A stretch of DNA of 64,000 nucleotides from JABSOG01 sp965277695. GTDB taxonomy: Bacteria > Pseudomonadota > Gammaproteobacteria > Enterobacterales > Alteromonadaceae. The translations under genes and the position numbers were made by a program. Positions 8,077-17,452 of this stretch are shown piece by piece. Where the stretch lies: contig CBDIDQ010000033.1 in assembly GCA_965277695.1 (NCBI GenBank), positions 62,001 to 126,000 on the forward strand, in the 5' to 3' direction. Position 1 is the stretch's first letter; each line of letters starts with the position of its first letter. The notes beneath the pieces are model-generated. The model did not search any database. It was given only the letters and a program-made list of their open reading frames with translations, and was not told where the DNA came from.

Positions 8077-9180
8077 ATGAATTTTACTATCAATAGAGAC
8101 GATTTGTTGAAACCCTTAGTATTGGTATCAGGGGCCATTGAAAGACGCCATACCTTACCGATACTCTCTAATGTATTGATTGAAGTGTCTGATGGTATTT
8201 TATCGTTGACCGGAACCGATTTAGAAGTCGAATTGGTTGCCACTACCACCATCAGCGATAATGCGTTGAGTTTTCGCACTACAGTACCGGCGAAAAAATT
8301 GCTCGATATCTGTAAGAGTTTACCTGATGGGGTAATGCTTAATGTTCAGGTAGAAGCAGAACAGCTAATAATGAAAGCAGGCAAGAGTCGCTTTACTTTA
8401 TCAACACTGGCAGCGAATGAATATCCGAACCTTGATAGTTGGCAAGCAGACGCCACTTTAGAATTAACCAAAACCGCGTTTCGCGGGCTGATTGAATGCA
8501 CCCATTTTGCTATGGCTAATCAGGATGTCAGATATTATCTTAATGGCATGTCACTTGAGATTGAAAATAATTTGGTACGAACAGTGGCCACCGATGGTCA
8601 TCGTTTGGCATTGAGTTCGCTGCCGATAGATTTTTCGCCAGCAGAACAAATGAATATTATTATTCCGCGTAAGGGGATTTTAGAAATCTTGCGCTTGATA
8701 CCCGATGGTGATGATTTTATTGCTATCAATATTGGTAACAACCATATTCGTATTACTAGCCAAGATTTTAACTTTACCAGTAAATTGGTTGATGGTCGTT
8801 TTCCGGATTATCGCCGGGTGATGCCATTAAATGGCGATAAGTTTGTGATTGCCAGACGAGACGTATTAAAAGACGCTTTTCATCGGGTGTCGATTTTGTC
8901 TAACGAGCGCTTTCGTGGGGTGCGTTTAAACCTGACTCCGGGGGAGTTGCATATCTCTGCTAATAACCCTGAGCAGGAGCAAGCTGAGGAAGCGGTAGAC
9001 GTACAGTATGAAGGCATTGAGCTGGAGCTGGGTTTTAACGTCAGTTATTTGTTGGATGTGTTAAATAACCTGCGCTGCGAAGAAGTTCAGTTTACCCTGA
9101 TTGATTCGACCAGCAGTGTATTGATTGAAGCGGTAGGGCGTACTGATTTGACCTACGTTGTTATGCCGATGCGCCTGTAG
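8077..9180 (+). CDS. dnaN: DNA polymerase III sliding clamp (beta subunit)
   Basis: DnaN forms the ring-shaped dimer that tethers polymerases to DNA. The 367 residues match the family length of 366-367, with three clamp repeats. The N-terminus is MNFTINRDDLLKPLVLVSGA, the central region includes YYLNGMSLEIENNLVRTVATDGHRLA, where the ATDGHRLA turn is highly conserved, and the C-terminus is YVVMPMRL, part of the partner-binding pocket. It starts 19 bp after dnaA and is followed by recF after 3 bp, consistent with one transcript. Confidence 0.98.
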   Translation: MNFTINRDDLLKPLVLVSGAIERRHTLPILSNVLIEVSDGILSLTGTDLEVELVATTTISDNALSFRTTVPAKKLLDICKSLPDGVMLNVQVEAEQLIMKAGKSRFTLSTLAANEYPNLDSWQADATLELTKTAFRGLIECTHFAMANQDVRYYLNGMSLEIENNLVRTVATDGHRLALSSLPIDFSPAEQMNIIIPRKGILEILRLIPDGDDFIAINIGNNHIRITSQDFNFTSKLVDGRFPDYRRVMPLNGDKFVIARRDVLKDAFHRVSILSNERFRGVRLNLTPGELHISANNPEQEQAEEAVDVQYEGIELELGFNVSYLLDVLNNLRCEEVQFTLIDSTSSVLIEAVGRTDLTYVVMPMRL

Positions 9181-9183
9181 TTT

Positions 9184-10281
9184 ATGTCGCTGAGTGAAGT
9201 TAGAATTTCTGATTTTAGAAATTTTGTCGAGGAAAAAATTGAACCCTGTCAAAGTGTTAACTTTATTGTTGGCGAAAATGGCAGTGGCAAAACTAGTCTG
9301 TTGGAAGCGATTTATTATTTGAGTCGTGGCCGTTCATTCAATACCTCAAGTCATAGCAAGGTGATCCGCTTTGAGCAAGAAAGCCTGACTATTGGTGCCC
9401 ATGTGGCCACTGGCGATGAGAATGAGGATTTTCCGATTGGTATCCGACGCTTTCGTAATAACGACATTGATATTCGTATTGCTGGGGAGTCAGAAAAAAA
9501 GGTTTCGGCTTTAGCCAAAGTATTACCGGTGCAGCTGATCACCCCAGAGAGTTTTAAGTTGTTTTTTGGTGGGCCAAAAGAGCGGCGATACTTTTTTGAT
9601 TTTGGCTTGTTTCACGTGAAACAATCGTTTTATCAAGATTGGTTGCGCTTTAGTAAAATCCATAAACACCGGAATGCTTTGTTAAAAAAACGGCCAAGTC
9701 GTTACAACGAAGAGTTTGAATATTGGGATGGTGAGTTTTGTCGTTTGGCTGAGATCATCAGTGACAATCGACGAGAGTACTTAAATTTATTTGCGCAACA
9801 GTTTGAGCAAATAAATTTGCGTATTGACAGTTTTTTAACTAACGCTGAGGTGAGTTTTCAGTTGCAGCCAGGTTATCAAGCTGACAGTCCATTAATAGAA
9901 CAGCTGCAAAGTGCGTTCTATAAAGATGTAAAATTTGGCTATACCTCGGTGGGACCACATAAGTCTGATGTTAAAATCAAGTGTGGTAAACGCCTGGTAG
10001 AAGATGTGTTTTCCCGTGGTCAATTAAAGCTGCTGCTGTATGTGAATAAGCTGTTACAAAGTGATATCATCAGCGAGTTTGGTTTGACCCCGGTAATGTT
10101 GATTGATGACATTGGCTCAGAAATGGACAAAAACAACTTAAAGAAAATATTTGAGTTTTTGCAATCTGCCAGCCAAACCCAGTTTTTTATATCCAGTCTC
10201 GATCAAGACATCGCTGGATATTTGGCTGAAGATGCAAAAAATCACTCTATGTTTCACGTGAAACATGGAACTATAAAATAG
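9184..10281 (+). CDS. recF: DNA replication and repair protein RecF
   Basis: RecF is an SMC-like ATPase that helps load RecA at gaps. Its 365 residues contain Walker A GENGSGKTSLLEAIYYLSRG (from about residue 30), the signature region VFSRGQLKLLLY and Walker B PVMLIDDIGSEMD. The ATG lies 3 bp after the dnaN stop. The gene carries two perfect parS sites, one of them spanning codons for HVK near the C-terminus (MFHVKHG). Sequence here is therefore under double constraint. Confidence 0.97.
   Translation: MSLSEVRISDFRNFVEEKIEPCQSVNFIVGENGSGKTSLLEAIYYLSRGRSFNTSSHSKVIRFEQESLTIGAHVATGDENEDFPIGIRRFRNNDIDIRIAGESEKKVSALAKVLPVQLITPESFKLFFGGPKERRYFFDFGLFHVKQSFYQDWLRFSKIHKHRNALLKKRPSRYNEEFEYWDGEFCRLAEIISDNRREYLNLFAQQFEQINLRIDSFLTNAEVSFQLQPGYQADSPLIEQLQSAFYKDVKFGYTSVGPHKSDVKIKCGKRLVEDVFSRGQLKLLLYVNKLLQSDIISEFGLTPVMLIDDIGSEMDKNNLKKIFEFLQSASQTQFFISSLDQDIAGYLAEDAKNHSMFHVKHGTIK
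9608..9623. promoter_or_regulatory. parS: parS site 1 (ParB binding), inside recF
   Basis: TGTTTCACGTGAAACA is a perfect 16-bp palindrome that fits the bacterial ParB/Spo0J parS consensus TGTTNCACGTGAAACA. It lies in the recF codons for LFHVKQ. parS sites cluster near oriC and nucleate ParB for origin segregation. Confidence 0.9.
10250..10265. promoter_or_regulatory. parS: parS site 2 (ParB binding), end of recF
   Basis: This is an identical copy of TGTTTCACGTGAAACA, 642 bp after the first, in the last codons of recF just before gyrB. Two exact copies of a 16-bp palindrome in one gene cannot be chance. parA and parB are not in this window. Confidence 0.9.
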
Positions 10282-10297
10282 AAAATTGGAAATAAAT

Positions 10298-12712
10298 ATG
10301 AGTGAAGCTAACTACGATTCTTCCAGTATCAAAGTTTTAAAAGGACTCGATGCGGTAAGAAAACGTCCGGGCATGTACATCGGTGATACTGATGATGGAT
10401 CCGGTTTGCACCATATGGTATTCGAAGTCGTAGATAACTCGATTGATGAAGCCTTAGCCGGCCACTGTAGTGAAGTGACCATTGTGATCCATACTGACGG
10501 CTCCGTTTCAGTGCGTGATGATGGCCGTGGTATTCCTACCGAAGTGCATGAAGAAGGCACTTCTGCTGCTGAGGTTATCATGACGGTATTACATGCCGGT
10601 GGTAAGTTTGATGATAACTCTTACAAAATTTCTGGCGGTTTGCATGGTGTTGGCGTTTCTGTAGTAAACGCTTTATCTTCAAAGTTATTGCTAACCATTC
10701 GTCGTGAAGGCCAAGTTTTTGACCAGACCTATCATTTGGGTGTGCCAGAGAAGCCGTTGGCGGTGATTGGTGAAACCACTGAAACTGGCACCGAAATTCG
10801 TTTTTGGCCAAGCTCAGAAATTTTCAGCGATGTAAAATATCATTATGATATTTTGTTAAAACGGCTACGTGAATTATCATTTTTGAACTCTGGTATTAAA
10901 GTTAACCTGCGTGACGAAAGAGATGATAAACAGGATACCTTTAAATATGAAGGTGGTATTCGTTCTTTTGTTGAATACCTTAACCAAAACAAAAACCCAA
11001 TTCATCCTAAGCCATTTGACTTTTTGAATGAGCGTGATGACGGTATTAGCGTTGAAGTATCAATGCAGTGGAACGATGGTTTCCAAGAAAGCATCTTTTG
11101 TTATACCAATAACATTCCACAACGAGATGGTGGTACTCACTTAGCTGGTTTCCGTTCAGCATTAACCCGTACGTTAAATGTTTATATGGATAAAGAAGGC
11201 TATAGTAAAAAAGCCAAAACTAATGCTTCCGGTGATGATGCCCGTGAAGGTTTGGTTGCGGTTATTTCTGTTAAAGTGCCTGATCCAAAGTTCTCATCAC
11301 AGACTAAAGATAAGTTGGTATCGTCAGAAGTGAAGTCTGCGGTTGAAAGTGCGATGACTGAAAAGCTTAATGAGTATCTGTTAGAAAATCCAGCTGATGC
11401 TAAAACCGTAGTCAATAAAATTATTGATGCGGCCAGAGCAAGAGAAGCGGCGCGTAAAGCCCGTGATATGACTCGTCGTAAAGGTGCGTTAGATTTGGCC
11501 GGTCTGCCAGGTAAGTTGGCAGATTGTCAGGAGAAAGATCCAGCACTGTCTGAAATTTATATTGTGGAAGGGGACTCTGCTGGCGGTTCAGCCAAGCAGG
11601 GTCGTAACCGTAAGAATCAGGCTATCTTGCCACTCAAAGGTAAAATCCTTAACGTTGAGAAAGCGCGTTTTGACAAGATGCTTGGATCGCAAGAAGTGGC
11701 GACTTTGATCAAAGCATTGGGTTGCGGTATTGGTCGTGATGAGTATGATCCGGAGAAACTGCGTTACCATCAGATCATTATCATGACCGATGCGGACGTC
11801 GATGGATCACACATCAGAACCTTGCTACTGACTTTCTTCTATCGTCAAATGCCTGAGATTGTTGAGCGTGGTCATATTTATATTGCTCAACCACCTTTGT
11901 ATAAAGTGAAAAAAGGCAAGCAAGAACGTTATATTAAAGATGATCCAGGTTTGATTGAGTACTTGACGGCGCTAGCGTTAGAAAAAGCAGAGCTTCATGT
12001 CAACGAAGATGCGCCTGCAATCAGTGGTATGGGTCTTGAAACCCTAGTGAAGCAATATTATGAAGTGAATAATATTATCACCAATTTGTCGCGTAAAATC
12101 CCTAAGGAATTATTAGAGCGTTTGATTTATCAACAAAGTATTACTGTTGAAAAAGCGTCAGATAGAGCGTTCAGTGAAAAGTGGATTAATGATTTTGTTA
12201 TCAGACTTGAAGAGTATGAAGTCGATGGTGCCTTGTATAGTGGTGAGGTAGTTGAAGATCCTGAACGTAATTTGTTTACGCCAAAGATCACTATTCGCAA
12301 GCATGGCATTGATAACGACTACAGTATTAACCACGATTTTATTACCTCCAGCGATTATGAAAAAATTGCCAAACTCGGTGAAGCGATTAGCTCATTGATT
12401 GAAGATGGTGCTTACATGAAACGTGGTGAAAAAATCCAACCGGTGAAATCATTTGTCGAAGCGGTTGACTGGCTGTTGGCTGAGTCAAAACGCGGCTTGT
12501 ATATTCAGCGTTACAAAGGACTGGGCGAGATGAATCCTGAACAGCTGTGGGAAACAACAATGGATCCTGAGGCTCGTCGTATGTTGCAAGTGACAATCGA
12601 AGACGCTATTGGTGCCGATCAGTTGTTTACTTGTCTGATGGGTGATCAGGTTGAACCGCGACGTGAGTTCATTGAAAATAATGCACTTAAAGTGGCTAAC
12701 CTTGACGTATAA
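10298..12712 (+). CDS. gyrB: DNA gyrase subunit B
   Basis: GyrB is the ATPase subunit that powers negative supercoiling. The ATG at 10298 gives 804 residues, the length of E. coli GyrB; a TTG four codons upstream is the longer alternative. Features in order are the GHKL ATPase (NSIDEALAGHC, DGRGIP, GGLHGVGVSVVNALS), the transducer domain, and the TOPRIM domain with YIVEGDSAGGSAKQGRNR and MTDADVDGSHIRTLL. The C-terminus includes RYKGLGEMNPEQLWETTMDP. It follows recF after 16 bp and ends at a good intrinsic terminator. Confidence 0.98.
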   Translation: MSEANYDSSSIKVLKGLDAVRKRPGMYIGDTDDGSGLHHMVFEVVDNSIDEALAGHCSEVTIVIHTDGSVSVRDDGRGIPTEVHEEGTSAAEVIMTVLHAGGKFDDNSYKISGGLHGVGVSVVNALSSKLLLTIRREGQVFDQTYHLGVPEKPLAVIGETTETGTEIRFWPSSEIFSDVKYHYDILLKRLRELSFLNSGIKVNLRDERDDKQDTFKYEGGIRSFVEYLNQNKNPIHPKPFDFLNERDDGISVEVSMQWNDGFQESIFCYTNNIPQRDGGTHLAGFRSALTRTLNVYMDKEGYSKKAKTNASGDDAREGLVAVISVKVPDPKFSSQTKDKLVSSEVKSAVESAMTEKLNEYLLENPADAKTVVNKIIDAARAREAARKARDMTRRKGALDLAGLPGKLADCQEKDPALSEIYIVEGDSAGGSAKQGRNRKNQAILPLKGKILNVEKARFDKMLGSQEVATLIKALGCGIGRDEYDPEKLRYHQIIIMTDADVDGSHIRTLLLTFFYRQMPEIVERGHIYIAQPPLYKVKKGKQERYIKDDPGLIEYLTALALEKAELHVNEDAPAISGMGLETLVKQYYEVNNIITNLSRKIPKELLERLIYQQSITVEKASDRAFSEKWINDFVIRLEEYEVDGALYSGEVVEDPERNLFTPKITIRKHGIDNDYSINHDFITSSDYEKIAKLGEAISSLIEDGAYMKRGEKIQPVKSFVEAVDWLLAESKRGLYIQRYKGLGEMNPEQLWETTMDPEARRMLQVTIEDAIGADQLFTCLMGDQVEPRREFIENNALKVANLDV

Positions 12713-12755
12713 CAATTAACGAGGTTAAACCCTCTTCTATAATTAATTATTTTCA

Positions 12756-12780
12756 AAAGCCCAGCTTAAGTCTGGGCTTT
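12756..12780 (+). terminator. Intrinsic terminator after gyrB
   Basis: AAAGCCCAG and CTGGGCTTT form a perfect 9-bp stem with a 7-base loop about 45 bp after the gyrB stop. A GAGGTTAAACCCTC remnant resembling the REP-like family lies just before it. The T-run is formed by the stem end only. Confidence 0.75.
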
Positions 12781-12814
12781 CAACTATAAAAAACATCAAA
12801 AGATTAAACTTATC

Positions 12815-13774
12815 ATGGCTAATTACGACGTAAAAACATTTCAGGGGCTGATCCTCGCGCTACAGGATTACTGGGCCAGACAAGGTTGTATTATTGTGCA
12901 ACCGTTAGATTTAGAAGTTGGTGCGGGCACGTTCCATCCAATGACCTTTTTAAAATCCATTGGTCCTGAGCCGATGAGCAGTGCTTATGTACAGCCTTGC
13001 CGTCGACCCACTGATGGTCGTTATGGTGAAAACCCTAATCGTCTGCAACATTATTATCAATTTCAGGTGGTGTTAAAACCTTCTCCAGAGAATATCCAAG
13101 AGTTGTATCTGGGTTCGTTGCGTGAGCTTGGTATTGATACCTTGGTTCACGATATCCGTTTTGTTGAAGACAACTGGGAATCACCAACTTTGGGTGCCTG
13201 GGGTTTGGGTTGGGAGATCTGGCTCAATGGTATGGAGGTGACTCAGTTCACTTACTTCCAGCAAGTCGGTGGTTTGGAGTGTTCACCAGTGACTGGCGAA
13301 ATCACTTATGGTCTGGAACGATTGGCGATGTACATTCAAGAAGTTGACAGCATCTATGATTTAGTTTGGACGGATGGTCCATTAGGTAAAGTCACCTATG
13401 GTGATGTTTTCCATCAAAATGAAGTTGAGCAGTCAACTTATAACTTTGAATATGCCGATGTTGATTCAATGTTTTTGTTGTTTGATCAATCTGAAAAAGA
13501 TTGTCAGCAATTGATTGAAGCCAATTTGCCTTTGCCAGCTTATGAAAAAGTAATGAAAGCATCACATGCGTTTAATCTACTTGATGCCCGTCATGCGATT
13601 TCGGTGACTGAACGTCAACGTTATATCCTCAGAGTTCGTGCTTTATCAAAGGCTTGCGCCGAATCTTATTATGCTGCCCGCGAAGCACTGGGTTTTCCCC
13701 TGTGTAAAAACAGTGATAAAAATAGTGATAAAAACAGTGTTAAAAGCAGCGTTAAAAATCAGGCCAAAGGATAA
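12815..13774 (+). CDS. glyQ: Glycyl-tRNA synthetase alpha subunit
   Basis: GlyQ carries the class II catalytic core of the tetrameric glycyl-tRNA synthetase. The start MANYDVKTFQGLILALQDYW and the region VGAGTFHPMTFLKSIGPEPM are typical. At 319 residues it is longer than the usual about 300, because residues from about 295 form a low-complexity tail (KNSDKNSDKNSVKSSVKNQ) encoded by imperfect 12-bp tandem repeats. The core ends normally at ALGFPLC. glyS follows after 12 bp, and the two subunits are surely co-expressed. Confidence 0.97.
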   Translation: MANYDVKTFQGLILALQDYWARQGCIIVQPLDLEVGAGTFHPMTFLKSIGPEPMSSAYVQPCRRPTDGRYGENPNRLQHYYQFQVVLKPSPENIQELYLGSLRELGIDTLVHDIRFVEDNWESPTLGAWGLGWEIWLNGMEVTQFTYFQQVGGLECSPVTGEITYGLERLAMYIQEVDSIYDLVWTDGPLGKVTYGDVFHQNEVEQSTYNFEYADVDSMFLLFDQSEKDCQQLIEANLPLPAYEKVMKASHAFNLLDARHAISVTERQRYILRVRALSKACAESYYAAREALGFPLCKNSDKNSDKNSVKSSVKNQAKG

Positions 13775-13786
13775 GGAGCAAAGCAG

Positions 13787-15853
13787 ATGAATACTGAAAA
13801 CCTATTAGTTGAAATTGGTACTGAAGAGTTACCACCAAAATCATTGAAAAAACTGGCTCAAGCTTTTGCCGCTAATACCCGCGCTGAACTAGAAAAACTC
13901 AAGCTGGAGTTTGTTGCGGTTAGTTGGTTGGCGTCACCACGTCGTTTAACCGTTAAAGTACAGGCGCTAGCAGCGGCTCAGCAAGACAAAATCGTTGAAA
14001 AGCGTGGCCCTGCCATCAGTGTGGCGTTTGATGCTGATGGTGAGCCTACTAAGGCTGCTACGGGTTGGGCCAGAGGCAATGGCATTACAGTTGATCAGGC
14101 GCAACGCCTCGAAACCGACAAGGGTGCTTGGTTGTTGCATAAAGCCGAAGTAAAAGGCGAAGACGTAGCCAGGTTAATCCCAACTGTGATTGCTAACGCA
14201 TTGAATAAACTACCAATTCCAAAGATGATGAAATGGGGCGACAGTAAAATTCAGTTTATCCGTCCGGTTCATACTGTGACTATGTATTACGGCTCGCAAG
14301 TGCTTGACGGGGTTATTCTTGGTAAGCAGTCTGGCACTGAAATTCGTGGTCATCGTTTTCATCATCAAGGTTTGGTTAGCATTAATCATGCAGATGAATA
14401 TGAAGCGAGCCTGATGAAAGCCTATGTGGCGGTTGACTATGACAAACGCAAAGCAACAGTAAAAGCTCAGGTTGAGCAGGCAGCTAAAGATTTGTCTGGT
14501 GTGGCTGTGATTGATGATGAGTTGCTCGATGAAGTGGCTTCATTGGTCGAGTGGCCAGTGACTTTGGTTGGCAGCTTTGAAGAGAAGTTTCTTGATGTGC
14601 CATCAGAGGCGCTGATTTACACCATGAAAGATAATCAAAAATACTTCCCAGTGACTGATGCTGATGGCAAATTGTTGCCGAAGTTTATTTTTGTTACCAA
14701 CATTGAAAGTAAAGACCCAGCAACGATTGTGCACGGTAATGAAAAGGTCATCAGACCACGTTTGGCGGATGCTGAGTTTTTCTTTAACACCGATAAGAAA
14801 GTGGCTTTGAGTAGTCGTATTGATAGCCTTGATAGCGTGTTATTCCAAAAGCAGTTGGGCACCTTGAAAGATAAGTCGGTACGGATTGCTGAGTTGTCTG
14901 CTTATGTCGCCGGATTGATTGGTGCGGATGTTGATCATGCTTCACGGGCGGGTTTGCTCAGTAAAACTGATTTGATGACCGATATGGTGGTTGAATTCCC
15001 GGGTATTCAGGGTGTCATGGGGATGTATTATGCGCATCACGATGGCGAACCAGAAGCGGTTGCTAACGCCTTGAATGAACAATATAAACCGCGTTTTGCT
15101 GGTGATGAATTACCTTCTTCATTGGTGAGCTGTGCGGTGGCTATTGCTGATAAAGTCGATTCGTTAGTAGGTATTTTTGGTATTGGTCAACCGCCAAAAG
15201 CCGATAAAGACCCGTTTGCGCTGCGTCGTGCTGCGATTGGTATTTTGCGTATTATCGTCGAAAAAGATTTACCGCTGGATTTAGAGGATATGATTGGCAG
15301 AAGCATCATCGCTTATGGCGATAAGTTGACCGCTAAAAATGTGCAAGCCGATGTGATTGATTTTGTGCTCGGGCGCTTCCGCGCCTGGTATGAAGAGCAG
15401 TCAATTCGGGTCGATGTTATTCAGGCAGTATTGGCTTTGCGTCCGACTAAACCAGCAGACTTTAACAAGCGTATTCAGGCAGTTACACACTTTTTGACGT
15501 TAGAAGGTGCTGCATCGCTTGCTGCGGCAAATAAACGCGTTAGCAACATTCTGATTAAGTCTAAAGGCGAGCAGCTGATAGGTGTCGATCCAGAGCTATT
15601 ATCTGTCGATGAAGAAAAAGCTTTAGCGACCTTGGTTAAAGAGAAAACCGCTGAACTTAAGCCATTATATGCAGCAGGTGATTATCAGCAAGCGCTGGAG
15701 TCATTGGCTGATTTGAAAGCGACGGTAGATTCGTTCTTTGATAATGTGATGGTGAATGCAGATGATCAGGCGGTGCGTTTGAATCGTTTGGCGTTGTTGA
15801 ATAGTTTACGCGCGTTGTTTTTGCAGACGGCGGATATTTCGTTGTTGCAGTAG
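13787..15853 (+). CDS. glyS: Glycyl-tRNA synthetase beta subunit
   Basis: GlyS is the tRNA-recognising partner of GlyQ. At 688 residues it matches the E. coli length of 689. It begins MNTENLLVEIGTEELPPKSL and contains the conserved RPVHTVTMYYGS and LSKTDLMTDMVVEFPGIQGV segments and the HD-like/anticodon-binding C-terminal half. A GGAG sits 8 bp before the ATG. The stop codon lies at the edge of a 15-bp tandem repeat. Confidence 0.97.
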   Translation: MNTENLLVEIGTEELPPKSLKKLAQAFAANTRAELEKLKLEFVAVSWLASPRRLTVKVQALAAAQQDKIVEKRGPAISVAFDADGEPTKAATGWARGNGITVDQAQRLETDKGAWLLHKAEVKGEDVARLIPTVIANALNKLPIPKMMKWGDSKIQFIRPVHTVTMYYGSQVLDGVILGKQSGTEIRGHRFHHQGLVSINHADEYEASLMKAYVAVDYDKRKATVKAQVEQAAKDLSGVAVIDDELLDEVASLVEWPVTLVGSFEEKFLDVPSEALIYTMKDNQKYFPVTDADGKLLPKFIFVTNIESKDPATIVHGNEKVIRPRLADAEFFFNTDKKVALSSRIDSLDSVLFQKQLGTLKDKSVRIAELSAYVAGLIGADVDHASRAGLLSKTDLMTDMVVEFPGIQGVMGMYYAHHDGEPEAVANALNEQYKPRFAGDELPSSLVSCAVAIADKVDSLVGIFGIGQPPKADKDPFALRRAAIGILRIIVEKDLPLDLEDMIGRSIIAYGDKLTAKNVQADVIDFVLGRFRAWYEEQSIRVDVIQAVLALRPTKPADFNKRIQAVTHFLTLEGAASLAAANKRVSNILIKSKGEQLIGVDPELLSVDEEKALATLVKEKTAELKPLYAAGDYQQALESLADLKATVDSFFDNVMVNADDQAVRLNRLALLNSLRALFLQTADISLLQ

Positions 15854-15860
15854 AGGGTTT

Positions 15861-15920
15861 GTAGGAGAGGGTTTTGTAGGAGAGGGTTTTGTAGGAGAGG
15901 GTTTTGTAGGAGAGGGTTTA
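15861..15920. repeat. 15-bp tandem repeat, four units
   Basis: The unit GTAGGAGAGGGTTTT is repeated four times (last base differs in the final unit) directly after glyS. A partial unit, TAGAGGGTTT, overlaps the glyS stop codon. On the plus strand each unit looks like a Shine-Dalgarno motif, but no reading frame follows. It is likely a slippage product. Confidence 0.85.
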
Positions 15921-15975
15921 TAGGGAGATTGGGGTTGGTGGCGACCGGGGGTTTACGGTCGCTTAGGCTTCCTTA

Positions 15976-16020
15976 CGCGAATGAATTCGCGTCTACGGCA
16001 ATGAATTCGCGTCTACGACG
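15976..16020. repeat. REP-like hairpin family, partial copy
   Basis: CGCGAATGAATTCGCG followed by TCTACGG, then a second AATGAATTCGCG with TCTACG. This equals the second hairpin plus core of the copy at 43 kb, duplicated in tandem and lacking the CGAGGTT hairpin. Confidence 0.65.
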
Positions 16021-16031
16021 GTTTTATCATT

Positions 16032-16286
16032 TTATGATAAAACCTTTTCCACCGCATTGTTTAGGGCGATGTGGACTTTGCTGTACATTTGGGCGCGTTC
16101 GTCCTCACTGAGGAAGAACGCCATGTCTACTGCGTGGTGGGCGTAGCGTGAAGGCAAGTTGTTCATTGCCAAACAGGCGATGTCACTGAGGGTATCTTCG
16201 TCGTTCTCCAGTTCACCGGCGATGATCCGCTGGTTGATTTCTTCAAGTAACAGATGTTCGTAATAATTTTCAATCTCTATGGTCAT
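16032..16286 (-). CDS. ComFB-family protein
   Basis: This 84-residue acidic cytosolic protein contains the ComFB-type core NYYEHLLLEEINQRII followed by LSDIACLAMNNLPSRYAHHA and VDMAFFLSEDER. ComFB was named from the Bacillus comF operon, and in some bacteria related proteins bind cyclic dinucleotides. The pattern ALNxLPxRY of the family appears here as AMNNLPSRY. The gene stands alone, minus strand, downstream of the outer-membrane protein gene by 28 bp and possibly in one transcript with it. The role in this organism is unknown. Confidence 0.7.
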   Translation of the reverse strand: MTIEIENYYEHLLLEEINQRIIAGELENDEDTLSDIACLAMNNLPSRYAHHAVDMAFFLSEDERAQMYSKVHIALNNAVEKVLS

Positions 16287-16314
16287 TTCAACAGCCCGTT
16301 TTTTGCTTATGTGA

Positions 16315-17415
16315 TTAAAAGTTTAAATGCCACTGCATCGATACTTGTAAATGTTGCTTCAATTGTATGCCATTTAACGACTGGTACAGTGGCTTGCCTA
16401 CTTCAAAAGATAAACCATATTTGCGCATTTTGTCAGTTTTCTTCGGGCTAAATAATATGCCCAGACTGAGGTTGACGGTTTTTCCACCGAAGTTATCCGG
16501 GTCGGTAATTGCTGCCGGATAGGGAAAATCACCGGGTACCAATAAGGTTTTATCCTGACCATGAATACGCCCAGAAAAATGATAACCTAGTTTTACTATC
16601 GGCTGAAAACGTGAAGTCGTGGCACCACGCCACCAACCGCCCAGTGATATTCGATCACCAGTGCGATAATCCCTGCTGTTTTTGCCAGTACGTACTTTTG
16701 CCTGTAAATTCAACCCCCAATGATCGGCATTTTGTTCATTGTAATAATACATGCTCAAAGGAAAATCCCAGGTGCCTGAGCCCAATTGCATGGTATACGG
16801 CAGCTGTTGATCGCCTGGGGCTCTGGGCGTATCGCCTTTTTCGTTGATTGAGCCGCTAGGGGCTGACAAGCCGACAGAGACGCCAAACGATTGATGATCC
16901 CAGTGTTTAAGCCTTAAACGATAGCTAGCAGTGAAGTCGCCGATGCCTTGGGTATCAATGGTAAATACCGGATAGTCACTAACAATACTCAGATGATCGG
17001 TGCTCTGGCTTATCAGTGGTAATGAAACCGTGATGCTGCTGTCGGCATCCAATGTATAGCTTAAGGTAAATAAGGCGACATCTTGGCTGATTTCAGTGGG
17101 TAAAATAGGAAAGTTTCTATCAGTGCGCGGTTCACTGCCCGGTGTAAAGAATACCTCAGAATCACCTAGGCGATCACTGCCATTGACATAACCGCGTCTT
17201 TCTTGACGACTAAGTAAAAATGAAAATTGCCAAGGATCAGCTGGTTCAGCGTAATCTAATGAGGTTAAACCGAACTGATCAGTGGGTAATGAAAGGATTT
17301 CTTCCAATGATAGTTCGGCCATTTCAGCCGGTGTGGTGGCATAAGCAGCAGGCGCGAGCAGCACTAAGGCTGCAAGGCTGGTAGGGATTGTTAAAAAAGT
17401 TAAGTTGGTCATCAA
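16315..17415 (-). CDS. Outer-membrane beta-barrel protein (MetA/phenol-type transporter family)
   Basis: This 366-residue protein has an N-terminal signal peptide (about residues 1-27, ending PAAYA). Next is an MAELSLEEILSLP segment reminiscent of TonB-receptor leaders, then alternating aromatic/polar strands throughout and a terminal QVSMQWHLNF with the C-terminal Phe typical of BAM substrates. Strand text such as FTLSYTLDADSSITVSLPLI and FGVSVGLSAPSGS resembles the family of putative meta-pathway outer-membrane transporters. The substrate cannot be assigned. It lies just downstream of motA on the same strand (37-bp gap) and may be read through from it. Confidence 0.6.
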   Translation of the reverse strand: MMTNLTFLTIPTSLAALVLLAPAAYATTPAEMAELSLEEILSLPTDQFGLTSLDYAEPADPWQFSFLLSRQERRGYVNGSDRLGDSEVFFTPGSEPRTDRNFPILPTEISQDVALFTLSYTLDADSSITVSLPLISQSTDHLSIVSDYPVFTIDTQGIGDFTASYRLRLKHWDHQSFGVSVGLSAPSGSINEKGDTPRAPGDQQLPYTMQLGSGTWDFPLSMYYYNEQNADHWGLNLQAKVRTGKNSRDYRTGDRISLGGWWRGATTSRFQPIVKLGYHFSGRIHGQDKTLLVPGDFPYPAAITDPDNFGGKTVNLSLGILFSPKKTDKMRKYGLSFEVGKPLYQSLNGIQLKQHLQVSMQWHLNF

Positions 17416-17452
17416 TCACTTCCTCTGATTGTTAAGTGGTTATTATTCTTCA

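Noticed and set aside
15861..15920. Repeated GGAG motifs as ribosome binding sites
   Set aside because: No start codon with a conserved frame follows; it is a tandem repeat.
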